Shown here one piece after another: positions 47,706 through 56,751 of a DNA stretch of 64,000 bases (positions are counted from its first letter, which is position 1; each line of letters starts with the position of its first letter). Origin of the DNA: a bacterium (GTDB taxonomy: Bacteria; Bacillota; Bacilli; Lactobacillales; Streptococcaceae); contig CAJNDF010000002.1 in the NCBI GenBank assembly GCA_905221455.1, positions 1-64,000 on the forward strand. The letters are read 5' to 3'. The notes beneath the pieces are model-generated. The model did not search any database and was not told the DNA's origin. It saw only the letters and a list, made by a program, of their open reading frames with translations. Made by a program: the position numbers and the translations under genes.

Positions 47706-48550
47706 AAATTGCTTATCTAGGTCCCAAGGGATCATTTTCACACCACGTTGTGCAGACAGCTTTTCCTCATGAGAAATTGCAGGCCTTTGCCAATATTACA
47801 GATGTCATTAAGGCCTATGAGCAAGGCTTGGTGGACTATTCTGTGGTGCCAGTTGAAAATTCTATCGAGGGTAGTGTTCATGAAACCTTGGACTACCTTT
47901 TTCATCAGGCTCGCATTCAAGCAGTGGCAGAAATTGTTCAGCCTATTCATCAGCAGTTAATGGTGGTTTCAGGTCACACTAAGATTGAGAAGATTTTTTC
48001 GCACCCACAGGCCTTAGCTCAAGGAAAGAAATTTATCGATGAACAGTATCCAGATGCTCAAATTGAGGTGACTGCTAGTACAGCCTATGCGGCCCGCTTT
48101 ATTTCCGAACATCCTGACCAGCCTTATGCAGCTATTGCACCTAGAAGTTCTGCCGAAGAATATGGCTTGGAACTGATTGCTGAGGATATTCAGGAAATGG
48201 AAGCCAATTTTACGCGTTTCTGGGTTCTGGGAGCTGAAGGTGCAGCTATTCCCTTGCAAGCACAAACTGAAAAAATGAGTTTGGCCTTGACCTTACCTGA
48301 CAACCTTCCAGGTGCACTCTACAAGGCTCTTTCGACCTTTGCTTGGCGAGGAATTGACCTGACAAAAATTGAAAGTCGTCCACTCAAGACAGCACTGGGC
48401 GAATACTTTTTCATCATCGATGTGGACTATACTGATAAGGACCTGGTCCACTTTGCCCAAAAAGAATTAGAAGCGATTGGAATCCAGTATAAAGTTCTGG
48501 GTGCCTATCCTATTTATCCAATATCAGACCATGGAAAGGAGAGAAGATGA
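47702..48550 (+). CDS. pheA: Prephenate dehydratase
   Basis: 282 residues. Catalytic 'YLGPKGSFSHHV', 'VPVENSIEGSV', 'YAAIAPRSSAEEYGL', 'NFTRFWVL' (Thr-Arg-Phe), followed by an ACT domain ('PGALYKALSTFAWRGIDLTKIESRP') for phenylalanine control. Monofunctional (no chorismate mutase). Overlaps the next gene by 4 bases. Confidence 0.95.
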
Positions 48551-49842
48551 GTAAAGAAAATCCCTTAAGCCATCATGAGCAGTTGCGTTATGACTATCTA
48601 CTTAAGAATATTCACTACCTCAATGAGCGAGAGAAAAAAGAGTTTGCTTACTTGCAAGATAAATTAAGTAGGGCAAGTAGTGACGTTACCTCAAAAAGTC
48701 AAGAATTGACCGAGGATTATGGAAAGACAAATGCTAGCGCTTCAATTCCTCCTTATAATAGTCGTAGTCGTTCTGAGAGATACCAGAAGATCAATTCTCT
48801 TCCAAAGAAAAAGACTAAAAAGCGGAAGCTACGGTGGGGGCGTATTTTCGCAGGTTTACTGGCTATCTTAGCTTGTGTAGCGCTTGGTATGATTTTTATG
48901 TTCTTAAAAGGTTATACCAATGCTAATCCAGATAAAAATACGAATGCTCGGGCAGCTCAAGTAGAAGTCTTTAATGGTCAGGATACCAGAGATGGTGTTA
49001 ATATTTTGATCATGGGTACAGATGGGCGAATTGGTCAAAATAGTGCTGAGACGCGGACTGACTCTATTATGGTATTAAATGTCGGAGGTTCAGATAAGAA
49101 AATTAAATTAGTCAGTTTCATGCGTGATAATTTGGTCTATATAGATGGTTATAGTCAAGTGATTAACGGTAGAAAACAGACGGATAACAAGTTAAATGTA
49201 GCCTATGAACTAGGGGAACAAGAAGGGCAAAAAGGGGCAGAAATGGTTCGTCAAGTCTTGAAAGATAATTTTGACTTGGACATTAAGTATTACGCCTTGG
49301 TCGATTTTCAAGCCTTTGCAACAGCGATTGACACGCTTTTCCCTGATGGGGTGACGATTGATGCTCAATTTTCAACATTGAATGGGCGTCCACTAACAGA
49401 AGCTACAGTCGGAGATGATTTACATGCGACTGAGACTGAGTCTCCAACCCAGACTATTAAAGTCGGAAAACAGCAGATGAATGGTTCGACCTTGCTCAAT
49501 TATGCTCGTTTCCGTGATGATGATGAGGCGGATTACGGCCGTACCAAAAGACAGCAGCAAGTGCTGACAGCAGTTCTTCAGCAAATCAAAGATCCAACCA
49601 AGCTCTTTACAGGCTCAGAGGCACTTGGCAAGGTCTTCGGAATGACCTCAACGAATGTTCCTTATACCTTCCTGTTAACAAATGGCTTGTCTTTCCTAGA
49701 CGGAGCTCAAAATGGTATTGAAAAATTGACGATTCCAGAACTTGGTGACTGGGTAGATGCCTATGATATTTATGGAGGCTTGGGCTTGCTTGTCGATCAA
49801 AACAAATATCAAACCAAGCTCGCTCAAATGGGCTTGAGATAA
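48547..49842 (+). CDS. psr: LytR-CpsA-Psr (LCP) family cell-wall polymer ligase
   Basis: 431 residues. Cytoplasmic ~100-residue N-terminus, one membrane span (about 99-120), then the LCP domain: 'DGVNILIMGTDGR', 'RTDSIMVLNVG', 'SFMRDNLVYIDGY', 'YALVDFQAF', 'LLNYARFRDDDEADYGRTKRQQQV'. LCP enzymes transfer anionic polymers such as teichoic acid to peptidoglycan outside the membrane. Adjacent teichoic acid genes fit; the exact polymer is inference. Confidence 0.9.
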   Translation: MSKENPLSHHEQLRYDYLLKNIHYLNEREKKEFAYLQDKLSRASSDVTSKSQELTEDYGKTNASASIPPYNSRSRSERYQKINSLPKKKTKKRKLRWGRIFAGLLAILACVALGMIFMFLKGYTNANPDKNTNARAAQVEVFNGQDTRDGVNILIMGTDGRIGQNSAETRTDSIMVLNVGGSDKKIKLVSFMRDNLVYIDGYSQVINGRKQTDNKLNVAYELGEQEGQKGAEMVRQVLKDNFDLDIKYYALVDFQAFATAIDTLFPDGVTIDAQFSTLNGRPLTEATVGDDLHATETESPTQTIKVGKQQMNGSTLLNYARFRDDDEADYGRTKRQQQVLTAVLQQIKDPTKLFTGSEALGKVFGMTSTNVPYTFLLTNGLSFLDGAQNGIEKLTIPELGDWVDAYDIYGGLGLLVDQNKYQTKLAQMGLR

Positions 49843-49846
49843 GATA

Positions 49847-49998
49847 ATACTCAATGAAAATCAAAGTGCAAACTAGGAAGCTAGCCGCAGGCTGCTCAAA
49901 ACACTGTTTTGAGGTTGTGGATAGAACTGACGAAGTCAGTAACCATACATACGGCAAGGTGAAGCTGACGTGGTTTGAAGAGATTTTCGAAGAGTATA
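49847..49998 (-). repeat. BOX element (boxA-boxC, no boxB)
   Basis: Reverse orientation: ATACTCAATGAAAATCAAAG...GCTAGCCGCAGG...CTCAAAACACTGTTTTGAG...GCTGACGTGGTTTGAAGAGATTTT...GAGTATA, with CATACGGCAAGG from boxA. Fills most of the gap between the LCP and LicD genes. Confidence 0.9.
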
Positions 49999-50088
49999 AG
50001 ACAGAAGAATCAAAGTTTGATAGCTATTTATCTAGCAGTCAGGCTTTGATTTTTTACAGTCTGCAATAGATTTTCACCCCCTATTTGT

Positions 50089-50097
50089 GGTATAATG
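50089..50097 (+). promoter_or_regulatory. Extended -10 promoter of the licD-to-tarQ operon
   Basis: TGGTATAAT, 22 bases before the licD ATG; the five following genes are tightly packed. Confidence 0.6.
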
Positions 50098-50119
50098 AAA
50101 CGATACGATAGAAAGAATA

Positions 50120-50965
50120 ATGAACAATATGACTGATTTAAAAGCAATTCAGGCTCGTAGTCTGGAGATGGCTGAATATTTTGTTGCCTTTTGCAAGGAA
50201 CATGATTTACTTTGTTATCTCTGTGGAGGAGGTGCTATTGGTGCCCTTCGAAACAAGGGGTTTATTCCTTGGGACGACGACCTAGACTTTTTTATGCCTC
50301 GTAAGGACTATGAAAAATTGGCAGAATTATGGCCTCGCTATGCAGATGAGCGTTATTTCTTGTCAAAGAGTCACAAGGATTTTGTAGACCGCAATCTTTT
50401 TATTACCATTCGTGACAAGGAAACCACCTGTATCAAACCTTATCAGCAGGATTTGAATTTGCCACATGGTCTTGCCTTAGATGTTTTGCCTTTGGATTAT
50501 TATCCGAAAAATCCAGCTGAGCGGAAGAAACAGGTTCGCTGGGCCCTGATCTATTCGCTCTTTTGTGCGCAAACTATTCCAGAAAAGCATGGCCCACTTA
50601 TGAAATGGGGAAGCCGTATTTTACTGGGGGTGACTCCAAAATCTCTCCGTTATCGCATTTGGAAAAAAGCTGAAAAAGAAATGACCAAATATGGTTTGTC
50701 TGAGAGTGATGGCATCACGGAATTATGCTCAGGTCCTGGCTACATGAGAAACAAGTATCCAATCGCATCTTTTGAAGATAATCTTTTCTTGCCATTTGAA
50801 GGTACAGAGATGCCGATTCCAGTCGGTTATGATGCCTATCTCAGCACTGCTTTTGGGGATTATATGACGCCTCCGCCAGCAGACAAGCAGGTACCGCATC
50901 ATGATGCTGTCATCGCTGATATGGATAAGTCTTATACAGAATACAAGGGAGAATATGGTGGCTAA
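50120..50965 (+). CDS. licD: LicD-family phosphotransferase (probable LicD3)
   Basis: 281 residues. The LicD signature 'CGGGAIGALRNKGFIPWDDDLDFFMPRKDY' region spans about residues 37-68 with the DDD/DLD metal site. LicD proteins move phosphocholine or related groups to sugars. The place next to the LCP gene and two glycosyltransferases matches the pneumococcal licD3 locus for teichoic acid repeat assembly; the acceptor is inferred. Overlaps the next gene by 11 bases. Confidence 0.85.
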   Translation: MNNMTDLKAIQARSLEMAEYFVAFCKEHDLLCYLCGGGAIGALRNKGFIPWDDDLDFFMPRKDYEKLAELWPRYADERYFLSKSHKDFVDRNLFITIRDKETTCIKPYQQDLNLPHGLALDVLPLDYYPKNPAERKKQVRWALIYSLFCAQTIPEKHGPLMKWGSRILLGVTPKSLRYRIWKKAEKEMTKYGLSESDGITELCSGPGYMRNKYPIASFEDNLFLPFEGTEMPIPVGYDAYLSTAFGDYMTPPPADKQVPHHDAVIADMDKSYTEYKGEYGG

Positions 50966-52058
50966 GAAAAAAATCTTATTTTTTATGTGGTCTTTTTCTC
51001 TCGGAGGTGGTGCAGAAAAGATTCTATCTACCATTGTTTCAAATCTGGATCCAGAAAAGTATGATATTGATATTCTTGAAATGGAACATTTTGACAAGGG
51101 ATATGAATCTGTTCCTAAGCATGTAGGCATTTTAAAATCCCTTCAGGATTATCGCCAAGCTAGATGGTTACGAGCTTTTTTGTGGAGAATGAGAATTTAT
51201 TTTCCAAGACTGACTCGGCGCTTGCTTGTGAAAGATGACTATGATGTTGAAGTTTCCTTTACCATTATGAATCCACCACTGTTGTTCTCTAAAAGAAGAG
51301 AAGTCAAGAAAATCTCTTGGATTCATGGAAGTATCGAAGAATTTCTTAAGGATAGCTCCAAAAGAGAATCGCATAGACGCCAGTTGGATGCTGCGGATAC
51401 CATTGTAGGAATTTCAAAAAAGACCAGTCATTCTATCAAGGAAGTCTACCCAGATTATGCTTCAAAATTACAGACAGTCTACAATGGATATGATTTTAAG
51501 ACTATTTTAGAAAAATCTCAAGAGAAGATTGATATCGAGATTGCGCCTCAAAGTATCTGTACCATTGGACGGATTGAGGAAAATAAGGGTTCTGACCGTG
51601 TGGTGGAAGTGATACGGTTATTACACCAAGAAGGAAAAAATTATCACCTTTACTTTATAGGTGCTGGTGACATGGAAGAGGAACTGAAAAAACGAGTCAA
51701 AGAGTATGGGCTCGAGGACTATGTACATTTCCTTGGTTATCAAAAAAATCCTTATCAATATTTGTCTCAGATGAAAGTTCTCTTGTCTATGTCTAAACAA
51801 GAAGGGTTTCCTGGAGTGTATGTGGAAGCTTTGAGTCTGGGACTACCTTTTGTCTCTACAGAGGTTGGAGGGGCTGAGGAATTATCCCAAGAAGGACGAT
51901 TTGGACAAATCATTGAGAGCAATCAAGAGGCAGCTCAGGCAATTACGAACTACATGACTTCTGCCTCAAACTTCGATGTCAATGAGGCTAGCCAATTCAT
52001 TCAGCAATTTACAATTGCCAAACAAATCGAACAAGTAGAAAAACTATTAGAGGAGTAG
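50955..52058 (+). CDS. GT4-family glycosyltransferase
   Basis: 367 residues of GT-B fold. 'WSFSLGGGAEKIL' (Gly-rich N-terminus), 'ICTIGRIEENKGSDRVVEV', 'EEYVHFLGYQKNPY'-type region, and the nucleotide-sugar motif 'KQEGFPGVYVEALSLGLP' with E-X7-E. Start ATG 50955 follows GGAGAAT at the end of licD. Probably adds a sugar (candidate GalNAc) to the lipid-linked teichoic acid repeat on the cytoplasmic face. Confidence 0.85.
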   Translation: MVAKKKILFFMWSFSLGGGAEKILSTIVSNLDPEKYDIDILEMEHFDKGYESVPKHVGILKSLQDYRQARWLRAFLWRMRIYFPRLTRRLLVKDDYDVEVSFTIMNPPLLFSKRREVKKISWIHGSIEEFLKDSSKRESHRRQLDAADTIVGISKKTSHSIKEVYPDYASKLQTVYNGYDFKTILEKSQEKIDIEIAPQSICTIGRIEENKGSDRVVEVIRLLHQEGKNYHLYFIGAGDMEEELKKRVKEYGLEDYVHFLGYQKNPYQYLSQMKVLLSMSKQEGFPGVYVEALSLGLPFVSTEVGGAEELSQEGRFGQIIESNQEAAQAITNYMTSASNFDVNEASQFIQQFTIAKQIEQVEKLLEE

Positions 52059-52059
52059 C

Positions 52060-53046
52060 ATGGAAACTGCATTAATTAGTGTAATTGTGCCAGTCTATAA
52101 TGTGGCGCAGTACCTAGAAAAATCGATAGCTTCCATTCAGAAGCAGACCTATCAAAATCTGGAAATCATTCTTGTTGATGATGGAGCAACAGATGAAAGT
52201 GGTCGCTTGTGTGATTCAATCGCTGAACTAGATAATAGAGTTTCAGTGCTTCATAAAAAGAACGAAGGATTGTCGCAAGCACGAAATGATGGAATGAAGC
52301 AGGCTCACGGGGATTATCTGATTTTTATTGACTCAGATGATTATATCCATCCAGAAATGATTCAGAGTTTATATGAGCAATTAATTCAAGAAGATGCGAA
52401 TGTTTCGAGCTGTGGTGTCATGAATGTCTATGCTAATGATGAAAGCCCACAGTCAGCCAATCAGGATGACTATTTCGTCTGTGATTCTCAAACATTTCTA
52501 AAGGAATACCTCATAGGTGAAAAAATACCTGGGACGATTTGCAATAAGCTAATCAAGAGAGAGATTGCAATTGCCCTATCCTTTCCTAAAGGATTGATTT
52601 ACGAAGATGCCTATTATCATTTTGATTTAATCAAGTTGGCTAAGAAGTACGTGGTTAATACCAAACCCTATTATTACTATTTCCATAGAGGGGATAGCAT
52701 TACGACCAAACCGTATGCAGAGAAGGATTTAGCCTATATTGATATCTATCAAAAGTTTTACAATGAAGTTGTGAAAAACTATTCTGACTTGAAAGAGGTT
52801 GCTTTTTTCAGATTGGCCTATGCCCACTTCTTCATTATGGATAAGATGTTACTAGATGATCAGTATAAAAAATTTGAAGCCTATTCTCAGATTCACCGAT
52901 TTTTAAAAGGCCATGCCTTTGCTATTGCTAGAAATCCAATTTTCCGTAAGGGGAGAAGAATTAGTGCCTTGGCTCTATTCATAAATATTTCCTTATACCG
53001 ATTCTTATTACTGAAAAATATTGAAAAATCTAAAAAATTACATTAG
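52060..53046 (+). CDS. GT2-family glycosyltransferase
   Basis: 328 residues of GT-A fold: 'SVIVPVYNVAQYLEKSI', 'EIILVDDGATDESG', 'ARNDGMKQAHGDYLIFIDSDDYI' (DXD), 'YEDAYYHF'. One base after the GT4 stop. Second sugar transferase of the repeat-unit cluster by context. Confidence 0.87.
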   Translation: METALISVIVPVYNVAQYLEKSIASIQKQTYQNLEIILVDDGATDESGRLCDSIAELDNRVSVLHKKNEGLSQARNDGMKQAHGDYLIFIDSDDYIHPEMIQSLYEQLIQEDANVSSCGVMNVYANDESPQSANQDDYFVCDSQTFLKEYLIGEKIPGTICNKLIKREIAIALSFPKGLIYEDAYYHFDLIKLAKKYVVNTKPYYYYFHRGDSITTKPYAEKDLAYIDIYQKFYNEVVKNYSDLKEVAFFRLAYAHFFIMDKMLLDDQYKKFEAYSQIHRFLKGHAFAIARNPIFRKGRRISALALFINISLYRFLLLKNIEKSKKLH

Positions 53047-53061
53047 AACGGGGGTGAGCAA

Positions 53062-54531
53062 GTGATTGATGGAAAACGATTATTATTTAGTTTGACCATA
53101 GTCAGCTATGCCTTGACGCTAGTAAGTGGAATTGTGTATCTGTTTAATAATAATAATGTTAGCTTGCTTTCTACTTTATTGTTCTTACTGGTTAGTAGCT
53201 TAATTGCCTGCTGGAATGATATCAAGTATTACTTAATCCATTTTATTTTCTATTTAACTATTTTTGTCTTCCTAGTATCAAGACCGACCATTGATTATTT
53301 TAGGGATGGCGCTCTGGATACCTATCATCCGATAGCCTATCGTTTTGCCTTTATAGTCGTCATGGTTTCGATTCTGGGCTTGACCACAGGAGGCGTACTG
53401 GCTCGTTACTTCATAGCTAGGAAGAAAATAAAAGTACCAAAGATAGGAAATTCTCTAAAAGAGATTTATATCAAGCGTTTGCGCTTTGTATCACTGGGAG
53501 TTTTTCTTCTAACCTATCCTTTCTATTTCATTCGCTTATTTGAACGGCTTCTGTATCGCTTGCAGACTTCCTACTATGCCTACTATGCAAATTTTGAAAG
53601 TAAACTGCCTTATTTTACTTACATCTTGTCTACCTTTACGGTCTACGCAATGTGTATGTATCTGGCAACCAAGCCAAAGAAATTGCAGGCCACAGCAGTG
53701 CTTGTCTCCTTTATTGCAGCCAATACCATTCATTTGGCAATCGGGACACGAAATCCCTTTATTTTAAGTATTTTATTTGCTTTTGTTTATTACTTTATGC
53801 GAGAGCAAACTGAAAAGGGAAAATGGATTGGGTTTAAAGAAAAGTTAGCGATTTTTGTCGGTTCTCCTATTCTCATGTTAGCGATGGGAGTGCTCAATTA
53901 TGTACGGGATAATGTCCAAGTTTCCCATACAGGTTTCTGGGATATCTTACTTGACTTTATCTATAAACAAGGGACTAGTTTTGGTGTTCTGGCTCGAGGT
54001 TTTCTATTTAACAGTAGCCTTCCTTACCGAGATTTCCGTAATTTTACTTTTGGTCCTGTTCTTGATTATTTTGCAAGAGGAAGTTTGGGGGCCATTTTCG
54101 GAGGAAAAGCCTTTGAACATACAACCAATAGTGTGGAGCTAGCTATTGATAGTAATAGTTATGCCCACAACCTGTCCTATCTTGTATTGAACAAGGAATA
54201 CTTGAAAGGACATGGTATCGGAAGTAGCTATATCATGGAGTTGTATACAGACTATGGTATGATAGGAGTCTTTCTACTTAGTCTCTTACTTGGCATGCTA
54301 TTTATAGCCATGTTGCAAGTAGCCTATCGCTCTAGAACAATCCTATTTGCCTTGTCCCTACTTATCTTGAATAATCTATTCTTTATGCCAAGAAGTAGCT
54401 TTTCAGAAAGTTTCTTCAATCTATTTACAATGCAATTCTGGGGAATTGTTCTTGTGATTATATTCGTAGCAAAAATGCTTACAAAAGAAAACCAGTATCT
54501 ACTAAACAAAGGAGAAAAAAATCATGTTTGA
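53062..54531 (+). CDS. tarP: Wzy-like teichoic acid repeat-unit polymerase (TarP-like)
   Basis: 489 residues, about 11-12 membrane spans with a large extracellular loop (about 290-400). GTG start with GGGGGTGAG upstream. The pattern is that of oligosaccharide repeat-unit polymerases. Gene order (licD, two glycosyltransferases, polymerase, partner) matches the pneumococcal locus whose polymerase is called TarP. The symbol rests on synteny. Overlaps tarQ by 8 bases. Confidence 0.75.
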   Translation: MIDGKRLLFSLTIVSYALTLVSGIVYLFNNNNVSLLSTLLFLLVSSLIACWNDIKYYLIHFIFYLTIFVFLVSRPTIDYFRDGALDTYHPIAYRFAFIVVMVSILGLTTGGVLARYFIARKKIKVPKIGNSLKEIYIKRLRFVSLGVFLLTYPFYFIRLFERLLYRLQTSYYAYYANFESKLPYFTYILSTFTVYAMCMYLATKPKKLQATAVLVSFIAANTIHLAIGTRNPFILSILFAFVYYFMREQTEKGKWIGFKEKLAIFVGSPILMLAMGVLNYVRDNVQVSHTGFWDILLDFIYKQGTSFGVLARGFLFNSSLPYRDFRNFTFGPVLDYFARGSLGAIFGGKAFEHTTNSVELAIDSNSYAHNLSYLVLNKEYLKGHGIGSSYIMELYTDYGMIGVFLLSLLLGMLFIAMLQVAYRSRTILFALSLLILNNLFFMPRSSFSESFFNLFTMQFWGIVLVIIFVAKMLTKENQYLLNKGEKNHV

Positions 54532-55558
54532 ACATTATTCAGTAGCTGATTTGTTTGCAAATCTTTACAAAAAACGAAAAGTAAATATTTTAGCTCTCAT
54601 CGCTTTATTTGCTCTCATTGCTGTACCATTTACAATTAAAGCAGTTAAGAATAAAAATACTGTCAAAGACACAACAAGTTATTCAACTTATCTTAGCTAT
54701 AAAATTACTCCTCCAGAAGATTCAGCTAAAACGATTTTGAATCATCAAATTGGTGGTTATAGTGATTTCTATGGTAAATTGATTGATGGGAATTTGAATG
54801 GAGCTTATCTTTTCAATGATGTAGAACCGAGTGAGTTGAAAAAAATTGCCAGTGAATTAGATACGACAGAAACAACCTTGAAAAATTCTACGAATGATTA
54901 TTGGTGGAAAAAACTGACCGTCTACTATATGATTGACGATGCAGGGGTCGGTGTGAAAATTTTGACACCAAGCAAGGATGTCAATGACTTGTTAGAGAGA
55001 AAATTTGATGGATTGATTGAGAAATTTAAACACACTTATGCAAATGTGAAAATTGAAAAATTGGAAACCATCAACTCTAAAGAATTAAATGCAAACGGTG
55101 AGACAGCGCTTGGATTAAATGTGAAAAACTTGATTCTCCGTTTAGCTGTTATTGGAGTAGTCTGTGTGATTTTGGTTGTGATGGGAAATGTATTGGTTTA
55201 TCTCTTTAATCCAACAATCAATAGAGCAGGTGATTTTTCTCAATATCAAATTGATTTTGTAACAGAAATTACAACAATTGCCAACCTAGCAGATGTCTTG
55301 TCATACAAAAATGCTGGACAAGAATTAACAATCGTTAGCTCAAATAAAGCTATCCTAGATAAATTGAAACAAAATCAAGAGGCTTTAAAAGGAATGCATT
55401 TTGTCGATTTACAAGATGTGCCATCTCTTTTGGAAAGAGATACAGTCCTTCTTGTTGAAGAGTATGGAGTGACTCGCTATAAGAAATTTGAACAAAGTCT
55501 TCAAATTCTCAGAAACTTAAATCGTTCTATCCTCGGTGTAGCAACCTTTAAACTATAA
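54524..55558 (+). CDS. tarQ: Polymerase partner/chain-length regulator-like membrane protein (TarQ-like)
   Basis: 344 residues with two spans (about 22-40 and 203-228), an extracytoplasmic domain between, and a cytoplasmic C-terminal part lacking a P-loop. This is the topology of Wzz/CpsC-type polysaccharide co-polymerases. It overlaps the polymerase gene, so a role in its activity or chain length is inferred. Confidence 0.68.
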   Translation: MFEHYSVADLFANLYKKRKVNILALIALFALIAVPFTIKAVKNKNTVKDTTSYSTYLSYKITPPEDSAKTILNHQIGGYSDFYGKLIDGNLNGAYLFNDVEPSELKKIASELDTTETTLKNSTNDYWWKKLTVYYMIDDAGVGVKILTPSKDVNDLLERKFDGLIEKFKHTYANVKIEKLETINSKELNANGETALGLNVKNLILRLAVIGVVCVILVVMGNVLVYLFNPTINRAGDFSQYQIDFVTEITTIANLADVLSYKNAGQELTIVSSNKAILDKLKQNQEALKGMHFVDLQDVPSLLERDTVLLVEEYGVTRYKKFEQSLQILRNLNRSILGVATFKL

Positions 55559-55575
55559 GCGTTCTGATGTATCAG

Positions 55576-55615
55576 GTCTTCAAAGTTGGCTAAGAGTCGA
55601 TTTTGAAGGCTTTTT
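55576..55615 (+). terminator. Terminator after tarQ
   Basis: GTCTTCAAA ... TTTGAAGGC stem followed by TTTTTC. Confidence 0.6.
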
Positions 55616-55640
55616 CTATTTGTTAGCAGAAATTTTCTTT

Positions 55641-55756
55641 TATACTCAATGAAAATCAAAAAGCAAACTAGGAAGCTAGCCGCAGGTTGCTCAAAACATT
55701 GTTTTGAGGTTGCAGATAGAGCTGACGTGGTTTGAAGAGATTTTCGAAGAGTATTA
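55641..55756 (-). repeat. BOX element, internally deleted
   Basis: Reverse orientation: TATACTCAATGAAAATC (boxC edge), GCTAGCCGCAGG, CTCAAAACATTGTTTTGAG, then straight into AGCTGACGTGGTTTGAAGAG...GAGTATTA. The CTACGGCAAGGCGA core of boxA and all of boxB are missing. Lies in the 313-base gap between tarQ and mecA. Confidence 0.85.
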
Positions 55757-55836
55757 GAGTCTTCTACAGAAAGACCCTGGGGAAAATCTAGCTTGATAGA
55801 GGAGCCTTCTTTTGATAAAATCGTAAAAATCTAGTA

Positions 55837-55842
55837 TAATAG
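55837..55842 (+). promoter_or_regulatory. -10 box of mecA
   Basis: TATAAT, 29 bases before the mecA start; no strong -35. Confidence 0.5.
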
Positions 55843-55871
55843 ATAGAACTGAAAGTATGAGGTTACTAGCA

Positions 55872-56609
55872 ATGAAAATGAAACAAATCAGTGATACAAC
55901 TTTAAAAATCACGATGTCTTTAGAAGATTTGATGGATCGAGGGATGGAGATTGCTGACTTTCTCGTTCCTCAAGAAAAAACAGAAGAGTTCTTTTATGCC
56001 ATCTTGGATGAGTTAGAGATGCCTGATAGCTTTCTGGATACAGGCATGTTGAGCTTCCGTGTGACTCCAAAACCTGATAAGGTAGATGTCTTTGTAACCA
56101 AGTCAAAAATTGACCAAAATCTAGATTTTGAAGATTTATCGGATTTACCAGACATGGAAGAATTGGCCCAAATGTCGCCAGATGAGTTTATTAAAACCTT
56201 AGAAAAAAGCATAGCGGACAAAACCAAGGATGACATCGAAGCGATTCAATCTTTAGAGCAAGTTGAAGCCAAGGAAGAAGAGCAGGAGCAGGCTGAACAA
56301 GAAGTTGAAAGCAAGAAAGAGCCTTATATCTACTATATCCTTTCTTTTGCTAAGTTGGCTGACTTGGTGGCTTTTGCCAAGACAGTGACTTTTGAGATGG
56401 AAACTTCTGAACTCTACAAAATGAATGAGCGCTATTATTTGACTATTCTAGTGGATATTGAAAATCATCCAAGTCCATATCCAGCTTGGCTGTTGGCCCG
56501 TATGCGCGAGTTTGCGGACGATAGTGACATCAGTCGCTCAGTCTTGCAAGAGTATGGCCAAGTCTTGATGAATCACGATGCAGTGATCAATTTGCAAAAG
56601 ATTGGATAA
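55872..56609 (+). CDS. mecA: MecA adaptor protein (ClpC adaptor, competence regulator)
   Basis: 245 residues. N-terminal substrate-binding domain ('MEIADFLVPQEKTEEFFYAILDELEMP'), an acidic Glu/Gln linker (about 125-150), and the C-terminal MecA domain ('YYILSFAKLADLVAFAKTV', 'NERYYLTILVDIE'). Delivers substrates such as ComW/SigX to ClpCP, limiting competence in streptococci (known for the family). Start at ATG 55872 rather than 5 codons earlier, based on family length. Confidence 0.92.
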   Translation: MKMKQISDTTLKITMSLEDLMDRGMEIADFLVPQEKTEEFFYAILDELEMPDSFLDTGMLSFRVTPKPDKVDVFVTKSKIDQNLDFEDLSDLPDMEELAQMSPDEFIKTLEKSIADKTKDDIEAIQSLEQVEAKEEEQEQAEQEVESKKEPYIYYILSFAKLADLVAFAKTVTFEMETSELYKMNERYYLTILVDIENHPSPYPAWLLARMREFADDSDISRSVLQEYGQVLMNHDAVINLQKIG

Positions 56610-56637
56610 TCATTTCTGGAAAGTTATTTTCAGGAGA

Positions 56638-56661
56638 GCGAATCGTCTGATTCGTTTTTTC
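56638..56661 (+). terminator. Terminator of mecA
   Basis: GCGAATC-GTCT-GATTCGT stem followed by TTTTTTC. Confidence 0.85.
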
Positions 56662-56714
56662 TTTTTATACTGAAATAGTGAATTACTATAATAGGAATTT
56701 TCACAAAATTCTGT

Positions 56715-56720
56715 TATAAT
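56715..56720 (+). promoter_or_regulatory. -10 box of hom-thrB
   Basis: TATAAT at 56715-56720, 31 bases before the hom ATG; a second TATAAT lies at 56687-56692. Neither has a strong -35. Confidence 0.5.
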
Positions 56721-56751
56721 GGCTATATTAGAAAATTTCGAGGAGACAAAC

